From Clostridia bacterium (lineage in GTDB: Bacteria; Bacillota_A; Clostridia; Christensenellales; Aristaeellaceae): a stretch of DNA of 7,322 bases. Both the position numbers and the translations under genes were made by a program. The number at the start of each line of letters is the position of its first letter. Position 1 is the stretch's first letter. Below, in pieces: positions 1 to 4,768 of this stretch. The stretch spans positions 1 to 7,322 of the forward strand of contig JAFUPT010000186.1 in assembly GCA_017481065.1 (NCBI GenBank), written 5' to 3'. Below the pieces are notes generated by a model that saw only the letters and a list, made by a program, of their open reading frames with translations, had not been told where the DNA came from and did no database searches.

Positions 1-185
1 GCTGTCCCCCTTGACCCCCTGCCAAAGGGAATGATTCCCTTTGGAAACCCCTGCAAGCAACGCTTCGCGTTGCAAAATTGATTTTTCAGCGCACGAAGTG
101 CGCTTGCTGAGGGGTCCAGGGGAAATCATTTCCCCTGGCAGGGTGCAGGGACAGAGTCCCTGCCGGGTTCTTGGGGCAGCCCCCA
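1..185. repeat. Composite palindromic intergenic repeat, copy A
   Basis: A chain of perfect hairpins arranged as a unit, a core and an inverted unit. In order: a 23-nt palindrome at 22-44 (arms CCAAAGGGAAT and ATTCCCTTTGG, centre G); GCAACGC-TTC-GCGTTGC at 57-73; AGCGCAC-GAA-GTGCGCT at 88-104; a second 23-nt palindrome at 116-138 (arms CCAGGGGAAAT and ATTTCCCCTGG, centre C); GCAGGGAC-AGA-GTCCCTGC at 145-163; and GGGG-CAG-CCCC at 173-183. ACCCCT-type flanks face AGGGGT-type flanks, so the right half is an inverted version of the left. The left end is probably cut by the window. Copies at 3046-3243 and 4568-4735 share the layout. No coding potential is seen; the function is unknown. Confidence 0.85.
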
Positions 186-213
186 GCGTTCCCTAACATG
201 AAAGGAAACACAC

Positions 214-1002
214 ATGCGTATTTTCGATACCCACTGCCATATCGCATCTTCGGCGTTTGACGAGGACAGGGCGGAAGTGATTGCGCGCTTCCGGGAAGCC
301 GGGGTATGCCGGGCGAACGTTGTGGCCGATCCCTGCGAGGAGGAGCCAAACCAGCAGAAGGTATTCGCCCTTGCGGAGGAATATGACTTCCTGGTTGCCT
401 CCATCGGCTGCCACCCGCACAACGCCTGCCGATACGATGAGGCGGCGGAAAAGACGATACTTGAATACCTGCAGCATCCCAAATGCCGCCTGTTCGGCGA
501 GATCGGCCTGGATTTCCACTATGATTTCTCGCCCCGGGAGGATCAGATTCGGGTATTCGGCCGCCAGCTGGACCTTGCCTTCGAGCTCGGCATTCCGGTG
601 CAATTGCACATACGGGAGGCCCACGATGAGACCATGGAACTGCTGCGCAGCCGCATGGCGGCGGGGCGGATGCCCAAGGGCATCATGCACTGCTACACCG
701 GCAGCTGGGAGCAGGCGCAGTTTTACCTGGACGCGGGGCTCTACATCTCCCTCTCCGGCGCGCTGACCTTCAAGAACGCGCCGAACCTTGTGGAGGTTTG
801 TAAAAATCTGCCCGCCGGCCGCATGCTGATCGAAACCGATTGCCCCTATATGGCGCCGGTACCCCTGCGCGGCAAGCGCAACGAACCCGCCTTCCTCACC
901 CATGTGCTGGCCAGGGCTGCGGAAATTCGGGAAATTTCCCCGGACAAAATGGCCGGCCAGCTCTATGAAAATTCACTCCGTATTTTCGGATTAGGAGAAT
1001 AA
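214..1002 (+). CDS. tatD: TatD-family metal-dependent hydrolase (putative DNase)
   Basis: A 262-residue cytosolic TIM-barrel amidohydrolase of the TatD family; known members are divalent-metal-dependent 3'-5' exonucleases or DNases. The full set of family metal ligands is visible: the N-terminal FDTHCH motif (H7, H9), GEIGLD with E96, LHIRE with H132, MHCYTG with H159, and ETDCPYM with D209. The CHPH motif (residues 66-69) and the late KRNEP motif (221-225) are also typical. Length is normal for the family (about 250-265). The ATG at 214 follows AAAGGAA (201-207) at good spacing, and the metal-binding motif starts within five residues, so no longer start is needed. No clear promoter precedes it, only repeat copy A, so it is probably read from upstream. 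scpB begins 3 nt after the stop. The exact substrate cannot be read from sequence. Confidence 0.93.
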   Translation: MRIFDTHCHIASSAFDEDRAEVIARFREAGVCRANVVADPCEEEPNQQKVFALAEEYDFLVASIGCHPHNACRYDEAAEKTILEYLQHPKCRLFGEIGLDFHYDFSPREDQIRVFGRQLDLAFELGIPVQLHIREAHDETMELLRSRMAAGRMPKGIMHCYTGSWEQAQFYLDAGLYISLSGALTFKNAPNLVEVCKNLPAGRMLIETDCPYMAPVPLRGKRNEPAFLTHVLARAAEIREISPDKMAGQLYENSLRIFGLGE

Positions 1003-1005
1003 GCC

Positions 1006-1536
1006 TTGGAAAACCTCACTGCCATCATTGAAGCCATCCTGTTTGTTTCCGGCGATCCGGTGCGCGTGGATGTGCTGGCCCATTCCATGAATCTCACCGT
1101 TTCCGAACTGGAGGAAGCGCTTGCTGAGCTGCGGGATCACCTCGCCCTCGAGAACCGCGGCATCCAGCTGAACCGCTCGGGAGACACGGTGTTCCTCTCC
1201 ATCTGCCCGAAGTTTGCGCCGCAGGTGGAGCTGTTTTTGCAGCCCATCCAGAAGCAGCCGCTCAGCCAGGCAGTGCTGGAAACCCTGTCCATCATCGCCT
1301 ACCGCCAGCCCGTCACCAAGGGCGATATCGAATCCGTGCGCGGCGTGAAATGCGATTATTCCGTGCAGGCGCTCGTAAACCGCGGTTTTATCGAGGAATG
1401 CGGAAGAAGGGAAACCCTCGGCCGGCCCCTGCTCTATCAAACCACCGATAAATTCCTGCAGCATTTCGGCATCGAAACCCTTGCCGAGCTGCCCACCGTG
1501 GATTTCACGGCGAATGAGGGAGAAATGCCGATCTGA
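1006..1536 (+). CDS. scpB: Segregation and condensation protein B (ScpB)
   Basis: A 176-residue protein matching ScpB, which with ScpA binds Smc to form the bacterial condensin that compacts and separates newly replicated chromosomes. It should fold as two winged-helix domains, about residues 1-75 and 85-155. The second carries the best family signature: LSIIAYRQPVTKGDIESVRG (94-113), then LVNRGFIEECGRRETLGRP (123-141) and the YQTTDKFL stretch. Length fits the usual 170-200. The start is TTG at 1006: TAGGAG (992-997), inside the end of tatD, is spaced 8 nt from it, and translation from here begins with the typical MENLTAIIEAILF. The gene is tightly coupled to tatD. Its usual partner scpA is not beside it in this window, and the following gene is unrelated. 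Confidence 0.94.
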   Translation: MENLTAIIEAILFVSGDPVRVDVLAHSMNLTVSELEEALAELRDHLALENRGIQLNRSGDTVFLSICPKFAPQVELFLQPIQKQPLSQAVLETLSIIAYRQPVTKGDIESVRGVKCDYSVQALVNRGFIEECGRRETLGRPLLYQTTDKFLQHFGIETLAELPTVDFTANEGEMPI

Positions 1537-1537
1537 C

Positions 1538-1580
1538 GGGGAAGGCGAGGGTTAGGGCGCTGCCCTTTGGCGCCTCCCCC
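1538..1580 (+). repeat. GC-rich inverted repeat after scpB, possible weak terminator
   Basis: GGGGAAGGCG (1538-1547) can pair with CGCCTCCCC (1571-1579) with one bulged A. Inside it lies GGGC-GCT-GCCC (1555-1565), the same small hairpin that opens repeat copy B at 3046-3056. There is no T-tract directly after, so it is not a classical intrinsic terminator. It is better read as a fragment of the intergenic repeat family that could slow or stabilise the end of the tatD-scpB transcript. Confidence 0.4.
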
Positions 1581-1627
1581 GCGCAATGTAAAATATCCCC
1601 AATGCCCATATTTTCCACCCTGCGCCC

Positions 1628-1656
1628 TTGACATACATCTGTAAAAATTGTATAAT
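1628..1656 (+). promoter_or_regulatory. Consensus sigma-A promoter for the 1693 gene
   Basis: A perfect -35 box TTGACA (1628-1633) and a perfect -10 box TATAAT (1651-1656) are separated by 17 nt, with an A/T-rich spacer end in otherwise GC-rich DNA. Transcription should begin near 1663-1665, giving a leader of about 30 nt that contains the AGGAGG ribosome site at 1679-1684, 8 nt before the ATG at 1693. Such a consensus promoter suggests strong constitutive expression. Confidence 0.9.
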
Positions 1657-1692
1657 AATTTAGAAATAGTTGTACTTTAGGAGGATGTAGCA

Positions 1693-3033
1693 ATGGCAAC
1701 GAACGCATCCCGGAGGGCGCGCGAAAAGAGAATGCGCGCGCGTTATCGCAGAAAGATTTTTTTCACGGCAATCGTGATGCTGATCATCGGCGCGGTGGCC
1801 GGCTATGTGCTGACCGAGCTGTACCTGGGTGATCTGGACCTGATTCCCTCCCGGAACCAGGATGACCTGACCGCCGCAGTTGAATCCACGCCCACGCCCA
1901 TCGCCACGATGGAGCCCCTCTCCCTGGCGACGGAGGTGCCGGTAATCACTGCGGTACCCACGGAGGAGCCCACAGCTGAGCCGACGGCAGAACCCACCGA
2001 GGCGCCCACGGCAGAACCCACTGAGGTTCCCACCGCAGTACCCACGCTGGTGCCCACGGAGGAGCCCACCGAAGCGCCCACCGCTGAGCCCACTGCCACG
2101 CCGGATACCGCCGCGCTGCTGGCGATCCTGCAGAACATGATGGCAGCGGAGGAGACCGCCGCGCCCGAAGCCGAGGTCACCGTGGAAGCGCCCAGCCTCA
2201 CCATCATCGGCGCTGAGGAAGCCCCGGAAGCTGTGGTTGTGGCAACTGCCGAGCCCGTAACCACCGAGGAAGTGGTTGTAGTGGTCACTCCCGAACCTAC
2301 GCCCGAACCCACCAAGGCTCCGGTGATCGTGGCCTACGGCGAGCCGCTGACCTTCGAAACCCAGATCAATTCCGATGGTTCCGCCCGCCGCTCCACCGAC
2401 AGCGAGGATTATGAGACCCTGAGCCTCACCCTCAATGTGGACGCATACAAGGACCCCGCCTACTTCGAGGCCAATTATTCCGATAGCTTCGATCTGCAGG
2501 GCAACGAGGCCGCCGTGCAGTTTGGCATCACCCTGAACGGCTACACCGGCTCCACCGAGATCATTCCCCAGAATTTCCTGCTGATCACCTTCATCGGCGA
2601 TGATGAGGAGGAGATCACCCAGGGCTTCCAGCTGATGGACAAGGAAATTGCCGGCAACACCGAAATTGCCATCACCAGCGATACCGCATCCACGCTCTAC
2701 AAGCGCTATCCCTATAACGCCGACCAGGGCGCAATGCAGTATATGGTGGTGACCGCTTACAACAATGGCGTGCAGGATGTATACTGGTTCGAAATCCATG
2801 ATCCCGATCCGGACCCCACCCCCACTCCTGACCCGGGCCTCACCGTGGGCTCCACCGGCGACGAAGTAAAGCGCCTCCAGGCAAAGCTCATCGAGCTCGG
2901 CCTGCTGCAGGGCCAGCCCGACGGCAAGTTCGGCAACTTCACCGCCAGCGCCGTTAAGGAACTCCAGCGCCGCTACGGCATGGAGCAGACCGGCATTGCC
3001 GACGACGCTTTCCTGGAGAGGCTGTACAACTAA
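1693..3033 (+). CDS. Membrane-anchored, TPE-rich stalk protein with peptidoglycan-binding domain
   Basis: A 446-residue envelope protein. The first 21 residues are strongly basic (many Arg/Lys), followed by one hydrophobic segment (about 22-44) without an evident cleavage site, so it looks like an N-in, C-out signal anchor. Residues 65-210 are low-complexity Thr/Pro/Glu/Ala/Val, including tandem xEPT/xxPT tetrads at 87-137, which probably form an extended stalk through the wall. Residues about 211-370 form a compact, beta-rich domain (GEPLTFETQI, LSLTLNVDAY, MVVTAYNNGVQDVYWFEI) that I do not recognise; DUF4352-like beta-sandwiches are a possible comparison. A DPDPDPTPTPDP hinge leads to a PG_binding_1 domain (383-446: GSTGDEVKRLQAKLIELGLL, DGKFG, LQRRYGMEQTG). 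No catalytic domain is seen. It has its own promoter, so its role is probably structural or sensory at the wall; this is inference. Confidence 0.88.
   Translation: MATNASRRAREKRMRARYRRKIFFTAIVMLIIGAVAGYVLTELYLGDLDLIPSRNQDDLTAAVESTPTPIATMEPLSLATEVPVITAVPTEEPTAEPTAEPTEAPTAEPTEVPTAVPTLVPTEEPTEAPTAEPTATPDTAALLAILQNMMAAEETAAPEAEVTVEAPSLTIIGAEEAPEAVVVATAEPVTTEEVVVVVTPEPTPEPTKAPVIVAYGEPLTFETQINSDGSARRSTDSEDYETLSLTLNVDAYKDPAYFEANYSDSFDLQGNEAAVQFGITLNGYTGSTEIIPQNFLLITFIGDDEEEITQGFQLMDKEIAGNTEIAITSDTASTLYKRYPYNADQGAMQYMVVTAYNNGVQDVYWFEIHDPDPDPTPTPDPGLTVGSTGDEVKRLQAKLIELGLLQGQPDGKFGNFTASAVKELQRRYGMEQTGIADDAFLERLYN
1951..2103 (+). repeat. Tandem 12-nt (4-codon) repeat encoding xEPT tetrads
   Basis: Within the 1693 gene, codons 87-137 repeat a four-residue pattern ending in PT (EEPT, AEPT, EAPT, EVPT, AVPT), encoded by variants of a 12-nt unit such as GAGGAGCCCACC and GCAGAACCCACC. 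The unit is imperfect, with synonymous drift between copies, so it is an old repeat rather than a fresh expansion. Copy number is a likely length polymorphism between strains. Confidence 0.8.
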
Positions 3034-3045
3034 AGGGGAACGCCA

Positions 3046-3243
3046 GGGCGCTGCCCCAGACCCCATTGGGGACTCTGTCCCCAACCCCCTGCCAGGGGAA
3101 ATGATTTCCCCTGGACCCCTCCGCACAAAAAACTGTCCGTAACGGACAGTTTTTTTGAATTTCAGAACAAACCATACGGAGGGTTCCAAGGGGGGATCAT
3201 CCGCCTTGGCAGGGATTCTCAAGGGCAAAGTCCCTGGGCGGCG
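3046..3243. repeat. Composite palindromic intergenic repeat, copy B (terminator core)
   Basis: Starts 13 nt after the preceding stop codon. The left unit has GGGC-GCT-GCCC (3046-3056), TTGGGGAC-TCT-GTCCCCAA (3066-3084) and a 23-nt palindrome at 3092-3114 (arms CCAGGGGAAAT and ATTTCCCCTGG). The core holds the intrinsic terminator at 3127-3156 instead of the two small hairpins found in the other copies. The right unit is inverted and decayed: CGGAGGGTT (3177-3185) faces the left ACCCCTCCG, then an imperfect palindrome at 3186-3209 (CCAAGG...CCTTGG), then CAGGGA/TCCCTG at 3210-3236. The layout matches copies A and D, although the right arm is clearly more degenerate. Confidence 0.75.
3127..3156. 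terminator. Intrinsic terminator after the 1693 gene (bidirectional form)
   Basis: The stem ACTGTCC (3132-3138) pairs with GGACAGT (3144-3150) around loop GTAAC. It is followed by a run of seven T (3150-3156) and preceded by six A (3127-3132), so it can work on both strands. It ends the transcript of the 1693 gene and insulates the SGNH hydrolase gene downstream. It lies in the centre of composite repeat copy B. Confidence 0.9.
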
Positions 3244-3274
3244 TCCTCCAGCACCTCCTCTTGCGCCGCCGCCC
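3236..3274. repeat. GC-rich inverted repeat over the 3325 promoter region
   Basis: GGGCGGCG (3236-3243) is perfectly complementary to CGCCGCCC (3267-3274), with a 23-nt loop, and is followed by GGTTTT. The loop contains the suggested -35 hexamer of the next gene. It may be the outer edge of repeat copy B, an attenuating structure for read-through RNA, or chance in GC-rich DNA. Confidence 0.4.
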
Positions 3275-3290
3275 GGTTTTCATGTATAAT
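3261..3290 (+). promoter_or_regulatory. Probable promoter of the SGNH hydrolase gene
   Basis: A perfect -10 box TATAAT at 3285-3290 stands out in GC-rich surroundings. The best -35 match is TTGCGC (3261-3266) with an 18-nt spacer, agreeing with consensus only in its first three bases. Transcription would start near 3297, leaving a leader of roughly 28 nt with AGGAGG at 3312-3317, 7 nt before the ATG at 3325. Confidence 0.65.
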
Positions 3291-3324
3291 AGAGCCAGCA
3301 AATAAACTTGCAGGAGGTTTCGAT

Positions 3325-3984
3325 ATGAAAACCATCGTATGCTACGGCGATTCCAATACCTGGGGCCATCGTTCCTACCGCGTGAAGCAGACCGATCCCG
3401 CGCTGATGCGCTTCCCCTGGGGCGTGCGCTGGACCAGCCTGCTGCAGAACAAGCTCGGCCCGGATTACCGGGTGGAGGAATGCGGGCTCAACGGCCGCAC
3501 CACCATGTTTGATGATCCCCTCGCCGAGGATAGAAATGGCCTGGCCTCCATCAATGTCACCCTGCAGATGCATTATCCGCTGGATATGGTGATCATCATG
3601 CTGGGCACCAACGATGTGAAGGAATTCTTCGGCATGCCGCCCTATGTAATCGCCCGGGGCGCGGGCCGCATCATTGAAAAAATCCAACAGGGAACCTATG
3701 GCCCCGATGGCGGCGTGCCGGAGATTTTGCTGGTGGCCCCGCTGAAGCTGCATCCCGCCACGATGGAAAGCTGGCTGGCGGATGAATTCGGCCCCAGCTC
3801 TCTGGACAAGGACGCCCAGCTCGGCATGCATTATGAAAAGATCGCCAAGGATATGGGCGTGCATTTCATGAACGCCGCAGAATTTGTGGAGGCCGATTCC
3901 GGCGACGGCGTGCATATGAACGAGGCCGGCCACGCCACTATGGCCGAAAAGATGTATGCGCAGGTGAAGAAAATCCTCGGATAA
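3325..3984 (+). CDS. SGNH/GDSL-family hydrolase (aryl esterase / acyltransferase-like)
   Basis: A 219-residue cytosolic SGNH-fold esterase without signal peptide or membrane segment. Block I is GDSNTWG with nucleophile S10; block II GLNGRTT supplies the oxyanion glycine G57; block III GTND supplies N96; block V DGVH gives D194 and H197, completing the Ser-Asp-His triad. The stretches RFPWGVRWTSLL, GLNGRTTMFDDP and PLDMVIIMLGTND resemble, from memory, the Mycobacterium smegmatis aryl esterase/acyltransferase (MsAcT) subgroup, whose triad has the same spacing. Length is normal for that subgroup. The ATG at 3325 has an ideal AGGAGG 7 nt upstream. The gene is a single transcription unit between terminators at 3127-3156 and 4041-4075. 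The natural substrate is unknown; short-chain acyl esters or sugar acetyl groups are plausible. Confidence 0.92.
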   Translation: MKTIVCYGDSNTWGHRSYRVKQTDPALMRFPWGVRWTSLLQNKLGPDYRVEECGLNGRTTMFDDPLAEDRNGLASINVTLQMHYPLDMVIIMLGTNDVKEFFGMPPYVIARGAGRIIEKIQQGTYGPDGGVPEILLVAPLKLHPATMESWLADEFGPSSLDKDAQLGMHYEKIAKDMGVHFMNAAEFVEADSGDGVHMNEAGHATMAEKMYAQVKKILG

Positions 3985-4040
3985 AATCGGTTTTGCAAAA
4001 CAATATTATAGGAAATAACAGGCAGAATAGATCGTTCCAT

Positions 4041-4075
4041 CAAATCCGGCGGCATATCCGTCGGATTTGTTTTTT
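4041..4075 (+). terminator. Intrinsic terminator after the SGNH hydrolase gene
   Basis: CAAATCCGGCGG (4041-4052) pairs with CCGTCGGATTTG (4058-4069), a 12-bp stem with one G-T wobble around loop CATAT, followed by six T (4070-4075). It lies 57 nt after the stop codon at 3984 and separates this gene from the copper operon. Confidence 0.92.
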
Positions 4076-4158
4076 GCAGCGGGCCTGCGGCGAAAAACGC
4101 CTGCAATCCGGCTTGCGCCCGGAAATCCTTGGTTTCGGCAATCCGCCGCTCTTCCAAA

Positions 4159-4186
4159 TCAATGAAAATCCGCAAATTTTCATTGA
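4159..4186. promoter_or_regulatory. 11-bp perfect inverted repeat just upstream of the csoR promoter
   Basis: TCAATGAAAAT (4159-4169) and ATTTTCATTGA (4176-4186) are perfect inverted repeats with a 6-nt spacer, CCGCAA. The right arm ends 8 nt before the -35 box. There is no T-tract behind it on the + strand. It may be a binding site for a second regulator, or an A/T-rich upstream element that helps RNA polymerase. Confidence 0.5.
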
Positions 4187-4194
4187 AATATTGT

Positions 4195-4223
4195 TTGACA
4201 TATACCCCTTGGGGGTATATAAT
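4195..4223 (+). promoter_or_regulatory. Copper operon promoter
   Basis: A perfect -35 TTGACA (4195-4200) and a perfect -10 TATAAT (4218-4223) with 17-nt spacing. The expected start is about 4229-4231, which leaves a leader of only some 17 nt before the csoR GTG at 4247. The whole spacer is occupied by the CsoR operator dyad. I see no second convincing promoter between csoR and copA, so this one probably serves both. Confidence 0.93.
4200..4220. promoter_or_regulatory. CsoR operator (copper-responsive dyad)
   Basis: Perfect 9-bp arms ATATACCCC (4200-4208) and GGGGTATAT (4212-4220) around TTG. The TACCCC...GGGGTA pattern is that of CsoR-family operators in Gram-positive bacteria. The dyad begins on the last base of the -35 box and ends inside the -10 box, so a bound CsoR tetramer would block RNA polymerase. 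Cu(I) binding to CsoR should release it. Adjacency to csoR and copA supports the assignment. Confidence 0.92.
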
Positions 4224-4246
4224 GTGTGTGAAAGGATGTGAAGCCC

Positions 4247-4552
4247 GTGGAAAATGAAAAATGCTGCTGTTGTGATCGCAAGAAGCTGCGGTCCGAGGAG
4301 GAGATGAAATCCCTCTCCAACCGCCTGAGCCGCATTGAGGGGCAGATCCGCGGCATCCGCGGCATGCTGGAAAAGGACGCCTATTGCCCGGATATTCTCA
4401 CCCAGGCCGCCGCCGCCAACGCCGCGCTCAACGCATTCTGCCGCGAGCTTCTCGCCAGCCACATCCGATCCTGCGTGGCCGAGGACATCCGCGCCGGCAG
4501 GGATGAAACCATTGACGAACTTCTGGGCACGCTGCAGAAGTTTATGAAGTGA
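4247..4552 (+). CDS. csoR: CsoR-family copper-sensing transcriptional repressor
   Basis: A 101-residue all-helical DNA-binding repressor (DUF156 family) expected to form tetramers. Core signature: LSNRLSRIEGQIRGIRGML, then YCPDILTQ, then SHIRSCVAEDI. The Cu(I) ligand set C47, H72, C76 matches the C-H-x3-C pattern of CsoR and separates it from CstR (no His) and RcnR/FrmR. The start chosen is GTG 4247, because AAGGA (4232-4236) lies 10 nt upstream; an in-frame GTG at 4238 would add three residues but lies only 1 nt from that site and about 8 nt from the transcription start. An unusual CCCC run (C6-C9) and an extra C65 are present. It represses its own operator at 4200-4220. copA starts 216 nt downstream, beyond repeat copy D. 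Confidence 0.94.
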   Translation: MENEKCCCCDRKKLRSEEEMKSLSNRLSRIEGQIRGIRGMLEKDAYCPDILTQAAAANAALNAFCRELLASHIRSCVAEDIRAGRDETIDELLGTLQKFMK

Positions 4553-4567
4553 CGAGAGGAGAGGCGC

Positions 4568-4735
4568 TTAGGGGACTCCGTCCCCTAAGAACCCCTGTCA
4601 GGGGAAGTGATTTCCCCTGGACCCCTCTGAAAACGACGCTTCGCGTCGTAAAAAATTATGCAGCGCATTGCGCTGCTTTACAGGGGATTCCAAAGGGAAT
4701 GATTCCCTTTGGCAGGGGTTTGGGGCAGAGCCCCA
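4568..4735. repeat. Composite palindromic intergenic repeat, copy D, between csoR and copA
   Basis: Ordered hairpins: TTAGGGGAC-TCC-GTCCCCTAA (4568-4588); a 23-nt palindrome at 4598-4620 whose left arm TCAGGGGAAGT has two substitutions that become G-T wobbles; ACGACGC-TTC-GCGTCGT (4633-4649); GCAGCGC-ATT-GCGCTGC (4660-4676); a 23-nt palindrome at 4690-4712, identical to the one at 22-44; and TGGGGC-AGA-GCCCCA (4721-4735). The order and inverted-halves layout repeat copy A. It fills nearly all the csoR-copA gap, so it would be part of a csoR-copA transcript. No promoter or operator is evident within it. Confidence 0.85.
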
Positions 4736-4768
4736 GCGCAACCCCCGTCTCCCCCCAAAGGAGGTACC

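Noticed and set aside
22..138. CRISPR-like reading of the repeated 23-nt palindromes
   Set aside because: The copies are not regularly spaced, the intervening DNA is itself repeated, and no cas gene is present.
1660..3228. Minus-strand open frames opposite the stalk protein, one very Ser/Val/Gly-rich
   Set aside because: Their low complexity mirrors the TPE repeat on the other strand; they run through the promoter and terminator and lack a ribosome site.
3993..4241. Small + strand open frame of 82 codons between the SGNH gene and csoR
   Set aside because: It crosses a strong terminator, the csoR promoter and the operator, and has no ribosome binding site or recognisable sequence.
4633..4665. 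Possible separate copA promoter in the A/T-rich linker near 4648-4659
   Set aside because: The linker has no good -10 hexamer and no -35 at suitable spacing, only hairpin arms of the repeat.
4709..4768. Upstream in-frame ATG that would add 20 residues to CopA
   Set aside because: It lies in a palindromic repeat without a ribosome site; ATG 4769 follows AAAGGAGG and starts directly with the HMA domain.
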